64,000 nt of DNA from Sporolactobacillus sp. THM7-4 (GTDB lineage Bacteria > Bacillota > Bacilli > Bacillales > Sporolactobacillaceae), in contig NZ_SEMD01000001.1 in assembly GCF_004153165.1 (NCBI RefSeq), forward strand, positions 186,001 to 250,000, in the 5' to 3' direction. A model generated the notes under the pieces. It was given only the letters and a program-made list of their open reading frames with translations, had not been told where the DNA came from and did not search any database. Made by a program: the position numbers and the translations under genes. Positions 8,878 to 18,157 of the stretch are shown piece after piece. The stretch's first letter is position 1. The number at the start of each line of letters is the position of its first letter.

Positions 8878-9639
8878 GTGTACAAAAAATATATAAATAT
8901 AGGGCAGCACTATTTCGAGATTCAATCACATTCCAGCCATTTAATAAACCTGTTTATGGAGCAATTTTCTGGTGTGAATCATGTTCCGGAGTATTACGCC
9001 GATATGGTTCTATTCATTCATGGAGGATATGAAACGCCCCTCGCCAACAGGGATGCGGGTATCTGCCTTGAAGAGAGTCAAAGCGTTATTCGCCAGAACG
9101 GCTTTGTCATCGATATAAAAGAGCACTATACGTCTGCCCATCTATATGCCTACAACCGGAAAGCGTTAATAACCGCTTTTTACATACTTTACAGTTTGTT
9201 CATTGTGCATTGCGGCTGGGGAATCATGATCCGCTGCGGATACACAGTTGAAGGGGGTAACGCTCATCTTCTGTCAGGAGAATTAGAAAATATAAACTGT
9301 ACGAGCGGTTCGATCACGGATTTTGAAACGGGCGCCGTATCGATCGAAATTTCTTCCAAAGGTGCGAAAGTATACACCAGTCCGACTCAAACCAGTGGAC
9401 TGGTTGCTGCCATGCCGCTGGGCAGCATCAAGATTTTCCGCCCATCCTTACGGGACGGGTATAAAATACCGGGAAAAACGTATGCGCTGCTGCAGCTCCT
9501 TGATTTAGTCCCCTGCCTGCCTGCTAACGAAGCGGACTTGCGCGTCATGATTAAACTGCTCGAACGATTGGTTGCTGCCGTGCCCATCTATCAGTGCTCC
9601 GTCAATAATAACGGGATCGTTCGCAAATTGATTTCATGA
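8878..9639 (+). CDS. HPr-kinase-like protein with degenerate P-loop, function unknown
   Basis: A 253-residue protein starting at GTG, 8 nt after a strong AAAGGGGG site. The central part (KALITAFYILYSLFIVHCGWGIMIR, then CGYTVEGGNAHLLSGELENINC) follows the layout of HPr-kinase-like ATPases, where a hydrophobic helix precedes LHA-x-G-V-x-x-x-G-x-A-x-L-F-x-G-x-S-G-x-G-K-S-T. Here the final SGxGKST is replaced by SGELENINC, so the ATP-binding lysine and serine are missing. The later PTQTSGLVAAMPLGSIKIFRPS resembles the substrate loop and following strand. This assignment rests on pattern alignment by eye and is tentative. If right, it is a pseudokinase. It is followed by two pseudo-hydrolase regulators on the same strand. 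Confidence 0.5.
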   Translation: MYKKYINIGQHYFEIQSHSSHLINLFMEQFSGVNHVPEYYADMVLFIHGGYETPLANRDAGICLEESQSVIRQNGFVIDIKEHYTSAHLYAYNRKALITAFYILYSLFIVHCGWGIMIRCGYTVEGGNAHLLSGELENINCTSGSITDFETGAVSIEISSKGAKVYTSPTQTSGLVAAMPLGSIKIFRPSLRDGYKIPGKTYALLQLLDLVPCLPANEADLRVMIKLLERLVAAVPIYQCSVNNNGIVRKLIS

Positions 9640-9650
9640 GGAATAGATCA

Positions 9651-9678
9651 ACAGGCTGCTCCTCCAGCCTTTAAAATA
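9651..9678 (+). terminator. Weak hairpin between the HPrK-like gene and the first regulator
   Basis: AGGCTG/CAGCCT stem with a 5-nt loop, followed by TTTAAAATAAAG. It may be a weak terminator, or reduce read-through into the regulator genes. Confidence 0.3.
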
Positions 9679-9774
9679 AAGAATAATGAACCCGGATCAA
9701 ACGACTGATGGAAAATCATAAAAGACATTCTGAAACAACTTCTCTTTCAAATTGATCAGCAAGAGGTCGATTCA

Positions 9775-11304
9775 ATGGCATTCCTTAAAACTAACGACTT
9801 TTCCATTCATTTTTCCGTTCATCTGCCGCATCGGAATAATCCTACAGTCCTGTTGATCCATGAATTAACGCTGGGTGCTGCTGAGTGGGAACCCATGATC
9901 CGTCATTTTGGAGATACCATCAATTTTATTACCTATGATTCATTTGGATATAAGAAGATTCTTGCAGACAGTCATCCATTATCTTTTGAGTATTTTATTT
10001 TAAAGGCGCATGCGCTCCTCGAACATCTTAAAATCAAAAGCGTTCATGTAGTCGGTGATGGTATCGGCGGGAACATCGCCTTTGAGCTGGCCAGACGGTA
10101 CCCAATGCACGTCGCTTCACTTACGCTGATGTCTACTCCCTTATCTTTCCAGGATGATGTCGTCACCAAACCGCTTACTACGCTTGCTCAGCTGATCACG
10201 ATTGATCGCCGGCTGGTATTTCAGAAATTGCTGATGGATAATTTTCATACGCATACTGAAGAAAAAGCGAGGATTTTAGAAAAGACATTCACGCAGGTTT
10301 CCGCGCAAACCGTGAAAAAATGTATCTTTGCCCTGCAGCATTTTTATGATCCTGTGCATTTTCACTTTGTTGATGAACTCAGCCGGTTGAATATTCCGAC
10401 CCTGGTGTTGCACGGCACAGAAGACCCTGTTTTCCCGGTTCAGCTGGCAGCTGTTTATGCGCTGTGTATCCCGGGCAGCCGTCTGATGACCATTCCCGGA
10501 GCGGCACATTGCCTCCCGCTCGATCAGCCGGAACTTGCAGCCCGTTATCTGATCCGGTTTATCCTGGGTGAAAAGACGCCCCCGCTAATCCTTTCGGTGC
10601 ACAAGAAACAGGCTGACGATTTCCGCAGATTCATGAGAACGGGCCTTGAGCCATCGCGTGCTCATCGATATCTTCTCCGGATGAATGTCATGGGTAAGTT
10701 TTCCGTGCTTTGGAATGGTGAACCGATTCAGGGAAAGTGGAGCCAGCGCGGTGCAAAAGAACTGCTTCTGTTTCTAATCCTCCATCAGGGATCTGCCTCC
10801 CGGACCAAACTTATTCAGACGTTTCTGCCGGACCTGCCGAGTGAACGGGCGCGAAATCATTTGCGCGTCCGACTCAATCATTTAAATCAGATTTTTCGTG
10901 CGTCGCACAATCCCGAAGTTAAAGACATTCTGATCATTGACAAGGATACCGTAGCCTTAAATGCAGAAATCGAAAGCGACGTCGGAAATTATATGGCGCA
11001 TTTATCTAAGATAGCTGGCTCTGACTGCTCGTTAAACGATCAAGTCGTTGATTTTATTGACCTGCTGAAGCAGTATGATCCCGCAAGATTTTCTTCTTTC
11101 AAAGAGGACTGGGTCTTTATGCTTACCAATCAAATTGAATCCAGGCTATCCACCTTGATGGAGCAGCTGCTTCCAAAAATGAGAGAGAAGAAAATGTTTC
11201 CGAAAATACGGGAAATGCTTCAAAACAGCCGATTTATTGAACCCTATGATGGATATTGCGATAAGCACCTTGCTGAGCTGGAGGATGAACTTCCGGTAAG
11301 GTAA
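9775..11304 (+). CDS. Pseudo alpha/beta-hydrolase fused to SARP-type DNA-binding domain (copy 1)
   Basis: A 509-residue fusion. Residues 1-265 form an alpha/beta-hydrolase: VLLIHELTLGAAEW (oxyanion strand), VHVVGDGIGGNIAFELARRYP (nucleophile elbow), LVLHGTEDPVFP (acid), PGAAHCLPLDQPE (histidine). The elbow should read GxSxG but is GDGIG, so the catalytic serine is a glycine while acid and histidine remain. After a linker, residues about 303-400 (MGKFSVLWNGEPIQGKWSQ, AKELLLFLILHQGSASR, ARNHLRVRLNHLNQIFR) match the winged-helix of SARP/OmpR-type activators, followed by a short helical tail. It is probably a one-component regulator in which a dead hydrolase binds a small ligand. Start is ATG 9775 with AAGAGGTC 6 nt upstream. 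Confidence 0.7.
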   Translation: MAFLKTNDFSIHFSVHLPHRNNPTVLLIHELTLGAAEWEPMIRHFGDTINFITYDSFGYKKILADSHPLSFEYFILKAHALLEHLKIKSVHVVGDGIGGNIAFELARRYPMHVASLTLMSTPLSFQDDVVTKPLTTLAQLITIDRRLVFQKLLMDNFHTHTEEKARILEKTFTQVSAQTVKKCIFALQHFYDPVHFHFVDELSRLNIPTLVLHGTEDPVFPVQLAAVYALCIPGSRLMTIPGAAHCLPLDQPELAARYLIRFILGEKTPPLILSVHKKQADDFRRFMRTGLEPSRAHRYLLRMNVMGKFSVLWNGEPIQGKWSQRGAKELLLFLILHQGSASRTKLIQTFLPDLPSERARNHLRVRLNHLNQIFRASHNPEVKDILIIDKDTVALNAEIESDVGNYMAHLSKIAGSDCSLNDQVVDFIDLLKQYDPARFSSFKEDWVFMLTNQIESRLSTLMEQLLPKMREKKMFPKIREMLQNSRFIEPYDGYCDKHLAELEDELPVR

Positions 11305-11337
11305 GTTAGTGAGAACAGACAGGGAGGCTTGCTCAGA

Positions 11338-12817
11338 TTGTCTACGTTAATTCTTGAAGACCATAAACTGCATTACACCTGCTGCCAGTCGAATAAAAAG
11401 AATCCAACGTTGATTTTCCTCCATGACCTCTGTATGGATTCCGGGATGTGGCAGCGCATGCTTCAGGATACAGGACATCATTTCAATCTGCTCACCTACG
11501 ACTTTTACGGTCATGGAAAAACAACAGACTGCAGCAAAGCCAGCTCATTTGACCTGCTTTTTAAAGAATTTGTCACTCTTCTCCGCCACCTCGATCTTGA
11601 TAAAGTGCATCTGGTCGGGTGCCGGTACAGTGCAATTCTGGCTCTTGAAATTGCCCTTCAGATCCCTCATCGTGTCGAGACGTTAACTTTCATGTCGCTC
11701 CCCATTCTTACTCAAAACTACAGTTATGATGAAGAGACAACCAATCTTCAGCTGCTTCAAATCGACCGGCAATTATTTTTAAAAAGATATCTTGTACAAA
11801 GTGTTTATCCGGTAACCTTATCAAAGGCACGGATAATTACCCGTGCCCTCCGTAACGTTCTAACCCGTCACATTCGCTCATCAATCGAGGGAATAATGCA
11901 AATGAACGATTTGCCTCGTTCTGGTTTCATTGAAAAATTGAAACAGCTGCATCAACCGGTCCTGTTTATGCATGGGGCATGTGATCCGACTTTCCCCGCT
12001 GCTCTGGCCATGATATTCAGTCATTACGCAGCAAACAGCCGCTTCCATGCATGTGATTCCCGAAGCTTCTTCACTGATCCCCCTGGACCAGCCGGGATAC
12101 GCAGCAAATTTGCTCAATCATTTTATAAATAGCAGCCAATCAGCCCCTGTCATGACACCGGCCGGTAGAAAATTCATGAGCAAATTTAATGAGCTTATTG
12201 AGAAGAACGATAAATCTCAGGTTCATCGTCATCTCAGGCTGACGATGATGAATGGAGAAACGCACGTTTACTGGAATGGTCATGAACTGATCGGCAACTG
12301 GAAGAAACGTCATGCCCGGGAACTGCTTTTATACCTTATTATGAATCAAAAGACAGCGAACCGGGATGCGATCGTCGATGCGTTTGCAGAAAACTTAACG
12401 ATCAGTCAGGCACGAAACCATTTGCGTGTACAACTGAATTATCTGAACACACTATTTCGCAGCCAGGTAGATTCTACTCTTCACGATGTACTGGTTTCAA
12501 ACCGTGATTCCATCACATTAAACTGTGATGTCGAGAGCGATCTTGGCGAGTTTATCAGCACAATTGAAGACTTGCTCCGTTCAAAAGAGCCCATTGAACA
12601 ACGTATTGAAACCTTCCTTATTTTTCTTGAAGATTACCATCCGGACTTTCTCGTTACCTGGAATGGCACGTGGATCCGAAATCTGGAAAAAAAATTAACG
12701 AATCAATTATCACAGGTCCTTAATCAAATCCTTCGCACACTTAAAGAGGAGTATAAAGAAACCGAAATACGGCGGATTTTAAGCAACCAGAGTATTAAGA
12801 AAATACGCGAAAAATAA
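11338..12817 (+). pseudogene. Pseudo alpha/beta-hydrolase/SARP fusion (copy 2), frameshifted
   Basis: This is a paralogue of the 9775 gene, starting at TTG 11338 (AGGGAGG 10 nt upstream). The hydrolase half reads in one frame to a stop at 12132. The DNA-binding half continues in the +1 frame from about 12047 (HVIPEASSLIPLDQP, then NWKKRHARELLLYLIMNQK and ARNHLRVQLNYLN) to 12817. Comparison with copy 1 (TIPGAAHCLPLDQP) puts the shift near 12040-12050, as if one extra base were present. The nucleophile elbow reads GCRYS (serine to arginine) and the histidine position is serine, so even an intact protein would be catalytically dead. A true mutation, a sequencing error or a recoding event are all possible. 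Confidence 0.65.
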
Positions 12818-12925
12818 CTTTTGTTAAAAAACAGGCTTCTAACTGGATGATCTTTACTCCATGCGCAAAATCAGCGCAAAATGATTTGATTTTCGTAGAT
12901 TTTCATTGACGATCGTCAAAAAAAC

Positions 12926-12972
12926 AAAAAGAGCCTTAAACCGCACCATATCAACGGTTTAAGGCTCTTTTA
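12926..12972. terminator. Bidirectional terminator between copy-2 regulator and ssrA
   Basis: A near-perfect stem of about 16 bp (GAGCCTTAAACCG with its complement) with an 11-nt loop is flanked by A5/T4 runs, with a longer T-rich run on the minus strand. It ends the tmRNA transcript (minus) and can also end the plus-strand regulator transcript. Confidence 0.85.
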
Positions 12973-13007
12973 CCTGGTTTATTCAACCATCTCTGATACT
13001 CCATCAA

Positions 13008-13362
13008 TGGAGACGGTGGGAGTCGAACCCACGTCCAGAAGCATCGTGATTTAAGTTTCTACGAGCGTAGTCGATAAATTAGATATTCGCCAGAGCGTCG
13101 GCCTATCGACAGGCTTTCGCCTGGCTATCCCGATTATTCTCTTCCCTGGCCCTCAGGATGCGGGCGTCCGGCGTATCCCACTAAAGTGAGTCCCTGACCC
13201 TGCCACATGGGCGATGGAGGGAGGAACCGCTAAAGCTGATTAGGCAGCTAAAGCGAGGTTTTCGTTCTTTTTGCCAGTTATGGCTTTGGCGTTTTTACGA
13301 GGCCGACCCCCTCGGCTCGCCGCTTAAACCCGACCTACCCCTGTCGAATCCGTAACGTCCCC
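13008..13362 (-). ncRNA. ssrA: tmRNA (transfer-messenger RNA)
   Basis: Rescues ribosomes stalled on broken mRNAs by adding a degradation tag, together with SmpB encoded next door. The 5' end (GGGGACGTTACGGATTCGAC) pairs with the 3' end (CGTCTCC plus discriminator A) over 7 bp including a G-U pair; the T arm reads GGGTTCGACTCCC. The tag frame lies at 13240-13290 and reads about AKAITGKKNENLALAA before TAA, ending in the usual LALAA signal for Clp-type proteases. CCA does not appear to be encoded. The pseudoknot-rich part occupies 13020-13235. Confidence 0.95.
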
Positions 13363-13435
13363 GTTAAAAAACGGGATGCGAATCAATCAAATATACCACA
13401 ACTGATGACCTTTATTTCTTCGCGTCACGAATTTA

Positions 13436-13464
13436 ATTATAACATATTGACGCTCAAGCAGCAA
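13436..13464 (-). promoter_or_regulatory. Sigma-A promoter of ssrA
   Basis: TTGCTG, 17-nt spacer, TATAAT on the minus strand, just past the smpB stop codon. A transcript would start near 13428, about 65 nt before the mature tmRNA 5' end, consistent with RNase P processing. Confidence 0.65.
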
Positions 13465-13465
13465 C

Positions 13466-13942
13466 TTACATTTTTTGCCGCTCACGAAAGGCCTTTTCGA
13501 TTTCGCGCTCGGCTGACCGTTTCTTCATGGTTTCTCTCTTGTCGTAATTTTTCTTGCCTCGGCCCAGTGCGACCAGTACTTTTGCGAATCCGTTCTTTAC
13601 ATAGACCTTCAGAGGGATCAGCGCATATCCCGATCTGTCCGCAAGCCCGCTCAGTTTTGCGATTTCCTTTTTGTGCATCAGCAATTTGCGCGTCCTGAGC
13701 GGGTCGTGATTATAACGATTGCCCTGTTCATACGGACTGATATGCATGTTGTACAAGTAAGCCTGGCCATTTTCGATCCGGGCAAAAGCGTCCTGAATAC
13801 TGACTTTCCCTCTTCTGATTGACTTGATTTCCGTTCCTTGAAGAACGATACCCGATTCGACCGTCTCTTCTATAAAATACTCATGATGTGCCCGGCGATT
13901 TTGTGCCAGTACCCGGCTCTCCTGTTTTGCCAATTTGTCCAC
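13466..13942 (-). CDS. smpB: SsrA-binding protein SmpB
   Basis: A 158-residue SmpB of normal length. It binds the tRNA-like part of tmRNA and delivers it to stalled ribosomes. The core ([66 protein letters not shown]) is the conserved OB-barrel, and the basic tail ([23 protein letters not shown]) enters the decoding centre. It lies directly upstream of ssrA and downstream of the rnr region, as in B. subtilis. Confidence 0.97.
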   Translation of the reverse strand: MDKLAKQESRVLAQNRRAHHEYFIEETVESGIVLQGTEIKSIRRGKVSIQDAFARIENGQAYLYNMHISPYEQGNRYNHDPLRTRKLLMHKKEIAKLSGLADRSGYALIPLKVYVKNGFAKVLVALGRGKKNYDKRETMKKRSAEREIEKAFRERQKM

Positions 13943-14028
13943 CTGCCTGACTTTCGCTCATTAATCCATTATATGTCAAGTCATTCTCCACGGGCAAGCC
14001 GGCCGCTGAGCCACCCGAATAATCACCC

Positions 14029-14211
14029 TTATTTTAATCTTCTTTTTTTCGGGGCAAAGTCTAAAATCATTAAAATAATAATAAAGAGTACCGAACCGAG
14101 AAGCATATCTAAAAGTGTCGCGTCTTTTTTCGGCATAATATACGTAAACCAGATAAACTGCACGGCAAAGCAGGCGGCAAAAAGTCCCAAATATTTTAGC
14201 ACTCTTTTCAT
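14029..14211 (-). CDS. Small membrane protein, unknown
   Basis: A 60-residue protein with two hydrophobic segments (about residues 5-25 and 34-52) and a basic tail KKRRLK. A strong AAAGGGGGAG site precedes the ATG, which supports real translation. It lies between smpB and the HAD phosphatase on the same strand. I do not recognise the family. Confidence 0.6.
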   Translation of the reverse strand: MKRVLKYLGLFAACFAVQFIWFTYIMPKKDATLLDMLLGSVLFIIILMILDFAPKKRRLK

Positions 14212-14319
14212 TATGCTCCCCCTTTTGAACCTGCAGATCCTTTTTCTTTTCCGTTAAAATGGGCTTTCGCCAATTTGCTGATCCCGGCTGTTCGTGAACC
14301 CATCTGCATTTTTTCCTGT

Positions 14320-15162
14320 TTAACGGCCAAGGACTTCATAAATGGCGTGAGCAACTCCGTTTTCTTCGCACCTCGTTGTCACGCGATCACATTTCTTCTT
14401 AATTTCGTCATCGGCGTTTCCCATCGCGACACTGAGCCCGGCGACTTCGAACATCGAGAGATCATTATAGTTGTCGCCGATCGCCATCAACTCGCCCGCA
14501 GGAATACCCAGATAGTGAGCAAGCCGGTCCAGAGCATTGCCCTTGGACACATTCGGTGCCATAATTTCAAAGTTTCCTGTCCCGCTCGTGACGATACTGT
14601 AGCGGTGCTTCCCTTCATATATCTCGCGGGCTCTCCTCAGCTTCTCATCGTCGAAAGAAAAAACAATGATTTTATAGAACTCGGCACCCGTTTTATCGAT
14701 TTCTCTCCAGTCTGTGAAAAATCTGTAGAAATCGTCGCGTGTCGCGCCCTGAAAGCCTATGGAACGGTCTTCGTGAAGATTGAGACGATGCAATTCCCGG
14801 CGAAGCCAATCCGTTCCTTCTTCAGGCACATAAATGTTTTCCTCGGCGTAGACTCCCATATAGTACTTCTGCTCCTGAAGTTCTGAGACAATCTCGAGTG
14901 TTTCTTCACGATCGAGATAATCAGCGCCGAGAAGTTGTCCATTGGCCAGGTGAACTGTCGCGCCATTAGTCGCGATCATATGCGCGCCAAGATCAACCTC
15001 TTTCATTTTACTCTTAATATCGAAAGAAGCCCGACCCGAGGCAATTGTCAGAATGACGCCTTTTGATCGGGCAAATCTTAAAGCTTCAAGATTTTCGGGA
15101 CTGATCTCTCTGTGAGCATTCAAAAGCGTCCCATCCATATCCATTGCCAGCAACTTAACCAT
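14320..15162 (-). CDS. HAD-superfamily phosphatase, Cof type
   Basis: A 280-residue sugar-phosphate phosphatase-like protein. HAD motif I is MDMDGTLLN at residues 7-15, motif II ILTIASGRA, and motifs III/IV lie in KGNALDRLAHYLGI and IGDNYNDLSMFE; a C2-type cap lies between. The family (Cof/YwpJ/YitU) dephosphorylates varied small phosphates, often flavin or sugar phosphates. The frame is open for 46 codons upstream, but an AGGAGG 6 nt before the ATG at 15162 sets the start. It follows the TreR remnant by 10 nt and is not part of the usual smpB-rnr block. Confidence 0.88.
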   Translation of the reverse strand: MVKLLAMDMDGTLLNAHREISPENLEALRFARSKGVILTIASGRASFDIKSKMKEVDLGAHMIATNGATVHLANGQLLGADYLDREETLEIVSELQEQKYYMGVYAEENIYVPEEGTDWLRRELHRLNLHEDRSIGFQGATRDDFYRFFTDWREIDKTGAEFYKIIVFSFDDEKLRRAREIYEGKHRYSIVTSGTGNFEIMAPNVSKGNALDRLAHYLGIPAGELMAIGDNYNDLSMFEVAGLSVAMGNADDEIKKKCDRVTTRCEENGVAHAIYEVLGR

Positions 15163-15172
15163 TAAGATCCTC

Positions 15173-15544
15173 CTAATCGTTATTGTGCTCCCGCCGAGCA
15201 AAATCAACAAAGCGGAACTTGTCTGCCCGGTGCCTCGATTCTGTGAATTGAAAAAGCCGGGTATCTTCCAGAAAAACCAGACTGCGGACGACAACCACAT
15301 CGGAAATATTTTTCATCTGCAGATAGCGGCGGTCTTCTTCAGTCGCCGCCTCAACCGTAATCTGTTTTTTAGCAAAGCTGATCGTCAGGTGAAGCTGATT
15401 TTCAATATAATCATACAACGAATGTTCGCAGATGTCCTGAGTCAGGACGGGGACAATATCCTGACGGAGAAAATCTTTATCAAGGATAACCGCTTCCCCG
15501 GAGACAGAGCGGGATCGGATCACCTTCCAAAGGTTTCTGCGGCG
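15173..15544 (-). pseudogene. Remnant of trehalose operon repressor (C-terminal UTRA half of TreR)
   Basis: About 120 codons match the C-terminal effector-binding half of a GntR-family trehalose repressor: WKVIRSRSVSGEAVILDKDF, then ITVEAATEEDRRYL and FQFTESRHRADKFRFVDFARR. The full protein is near 240 residues. Here the frame is closed by TAG at 15545-15547, just upstream of the first matching residues, and no DNA-binding half is seen in the 260 nt before it. It cannot bind DNA as it stands, so it is a decayed gene end left after a deletion. No treA or treP lies nearby. Confidence 0.7.
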
Positions 15545-15756
15545 CTATTCGCCCTTTATTCCAGCCCATTGTATTATAACAAACATTTCCATCCGTTTTT
15601 TAATCATCTCGTTTATTTAGTGACAACGTCGGGAAAGTTTGTCCTTTATTTTTTCAAATAGTTATTTTTATTAATTTTTACGGATATGTATGATGGAATG
15701 TGCCTTCCATCCTATGTTGCCTGCTTCAGTCCATCTCTTTCAGCGGTCGCAGGCAT

Positions 15757-15791
15757 AAAAAAGAGGAGTCACTCAAATTGGATGGACTCCT
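15757..15791 (-). terminator. Terminator of rnr
   Basis: Stem AGGAGTC/GACTCCT on the minus strand followed by a CTTTTTT run, 16 nt after the rnr stop codon. Confidence 0.8.
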
Positions 15792-15806
15792 GTTTTATTT
15801 TCATTC

Positions 15807-18137
15807 TTATTTGTGATTGTTGTTTCTGTTCCTGTTCCTGTTTCGCGGTCTTTTGCTCCCGCCGCGGCTGCCATTCCCCCTGCCTGCGGAGTGGTGATTG
15901 GCACTGCCATTCGGCTTTCCGCCATTTCCTGGTTTCCCGCCGCCGTTATCGGATTTTCCCTGAATAATCGTCGGACGTGATCGGCGCTGTCTCGGTTTCT
16001 GCGGCTTCATCCCGACAACCTCAAAATCGATTGCATGCTCATCAAGGTTTACATCAAGAACGCGAACCTCGATTTCATCGCCGATTCGATACAGATGTCC
16101 GGTGCGTTCACCGATCAGCGCCATGTTCTCCTCGCTGTAGCGGTAATAATCGTCAGTCAGGTAACTGATATGAACAAGCCCTTCAATCGTATTCGGCAAT
16201 TCAACAAACAACCCGAAGTTGGTAACCCCGCTGACTACCCCGTCAAAGGTCTGGCCGATTTTATCTTGCATGAATTCCGCTTTCTTCAGGTCGTCCGTAT
16301 CCCGTTCAGCCTCAACCGCCCTCTGTTCACAAGCCGATGTGTGTTTGGCTATTTCAGGCAAGGCTTCTTTCCAGCGTTCCCTGGTTTTCTGATCCGTCTG
16401 ATGGTTAAAAAGATACTTTCGGATCAACCGGTGCACCGTCAGATCGGGGTAGCGCCGGATTGGTGACGTGAAGTGTGTATAGTATTCTGTCGACAGACCG
16501 AAGTGTCCCAGACACTTGTCATCATACTTCGCCTTTGCCATCGAACGCAGCATCACTGTACTGATGACCGCTTCTTCAGGCTGTCCCTTTACTTTTTCCA
16601 GCAGAGACTGAAGGGTGCGCGGATGGATATGGTCTGGTGAACCCTTTAGGACATAACCAAAATTGAGGGCAAAACCAAAAAATTTTTCCAGTTTTTCAGG
16701 ATTCGGATCTTCGTGGACACGGTAGAGAAAAGGCAGCCTGAGCTTCTCAAAGTGTTCGGCCACGGTTTCATTCGCCGCAAGCATAAAGGATTCAATCAAT
16801 CGTTCCGCGACCGTCCGTTCACGAATGACAACGTCAGTCGGCTTGCCCTGTTCATCAACCATGATTTTCGCTTCTGTAAAATCAAAATCAATGGCTCCCC
16901 GTTCCCGGCGCTGTTCCTCGAGAATATGTGCGAGTTCGCCCATCAGATCAAAGAAGGGAATAAGATCATGATAACGCTCAAGCACTTCGTCGTCTTCACG
17001 TTTTAGAATCTTGCGGACATTTGTATAGGTCATCCGCTCAGTTGTACGGATAACACTCGGAAAGATCTCATGATCGACAACAATGCCTTTCGGTGTAATC
17101 TCCATTTCGCAGCTGATTGTCAGCCGATCCACCTGGGGATTGAGACTGCATATTCCGTTTGAGAGCCGATGCGGGATCATTGGAATGACACGATCCACTA
17201 AATAGACACTGGTTCCGCGCTCATAAGCTTCCGTATCAAGCGCTGATCCTTCTGTTACGTAATAACTGACGTCGGCAATATGCACGCCCAGACGGTAATT
17301 GCCATTTTCCAGCCGCACGACATTGACCGCATCGTCCAAATCTTTTGCCTCTTCGCTGTCTATCGTGACAATCGTTTCGTTGCGAAGATCGCGGCGTCCG
17401 TTAAAATCCTCCGGAGAGATATGATCCGGAACTCCTTCTGCCTCAGAAATCACTTCCTGGGGATACTCCAGCGGCAGGCCATGCTTGTAAATAATGGATA
17501 ATATATCGATACCCGGATCATTTTTATGCCCGAGAATCTGAGTAATCATGCCTTCCGGGTTTTTCCGGCCCTCGGGATACTTTGTGATCTCGGCAATGAC
17601 TTTATGCCCTTCCATCGCCCCGTGTTCCGCGTTTTCAGGGATAAAAATATCACTGGTTATCCGGTTATCATCCGGGATAACAAAGCCGAAATGTTTGCCT
17701 GCATTATAGGTTCCAACCACTTGCTTAACGGCACGGTTAAGAATGCGAATAACCGTGCCTTCCGGCCGTTCATCGCCCGATGCCTTTCTTGATACGCGTA
17801 CAATAACCGTATCGCCGTTCATCGCACCTGCCAGATCGTTCGGTCCGACAAATACATCATCCAATTGATCATCTTCCGGGATGATAAATGCAAATCCTTT
17901 GGCGTGAGACTGCACCGTCCCTTTCATCAAATCCATTTTTTCTGTGAGGCCATAACGATCCGTTCTCGTCCGGATAATCAGGCCCTTTTCTTCCATCTCA
18001 TTCAGTATTTTGACAAAATCTGCAAAATCTTCCGTGTGATTGACTTTGAAAGCTTCTTCAAGCTCCTGCAGAGTCATCGGCCGGTAAGTCTCTTCCCGCA
18101 TGTAGTCAAGGATTTCCTGAATGCGTTCTTCCGACAT
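15807..18137 (-). CDS. rnr: Ribonuclease R
   Basis: A 776-residue 3'-5' exoribonuclease that degrades structured RNA and works with tmRNA on stalled messages. Order: N-terminal helix-turn-helix-like region, cold-shock domains (about 60-230), RNB catalytic domain with [16 protein letters not shown] near residue 275, and an S1 domain near 640-720 ([21 protein letters not shown]). The tail is a low-complexity Gly/Asn/Arg stretch ending in [10 protein letters not shown], likely an RNA- or ribosome-binding extension. It lies 20 nt downstream of the esterase gene, as in B. subtilis (est-rnr-smpB-ssrA). Confidence 0.96.
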   Translation of the reverse strand: MSEERIQEILDYMREETYRPMTLQELEEAFKVNHTEDFADFVKILNEMEEKGLIIRTRTDRYGLTEKMDLMKGTVQSHAKGFAFIIPEDDQLDDVFVGPNDLAGAMNGDTVIVRVSRKASGDERPEGTVIRILNRAVKQVVGTYNAGKHFGFVIPDDNRITSDIFIPENAEHGAMEGHKVIAEITKYPEGRKNPEGMITQILGHKNDPGIDILSIIYKHGLPLEYPQEVISEAEGVPDHISPEDFNGRRDLRNETIVTIDSEEAKDLDDAVNVVRLENGNYRLGVHIADVSYYVTEGSALDTEAYERGTSVYLVDRVIPMIPHRLSNGICSLNPQVDRLTISCEMEITPKGIVVDHEIFPSVIRTTERMTYTNVRKILKREDDEVLERYHDLIPFFDLMGELAHILEEQRRERGAIDFDFTEAKIMVDEQGKPTDVVIRERTVAERLIESFMLAANETVAEHFEKLRLPFLYRVHEDPNPEKLEKFFGFALNFGYVLKGSPDHIHPRTLQSLLEKVKGQPEEAVISTVMLRSMAKAKYDDKCLGHFGLSTEYYTHFTSPIRRYPDLTVHRLIRKYLFNHQTDQKTRERWKEALPEIAKHTSACEQRAVEAERDTDDLKKAEFMQDKIGQTFDGVVSGVTNFGLFVELPNTIEGLVHISYLTDDYYRYSEENMALIGERTGHLYRIGDEIEVRVLDVNLDEHAIDFEVVGMKPQKPRQRRSRPTIIQGKSDNGGGKPGNGGKPNGSANHHSAGRGNGSRGGSKRPRNRNRNRNNNHK

Positions 18138-18157
18138 CTAAAACAACCTCCCTGTCT

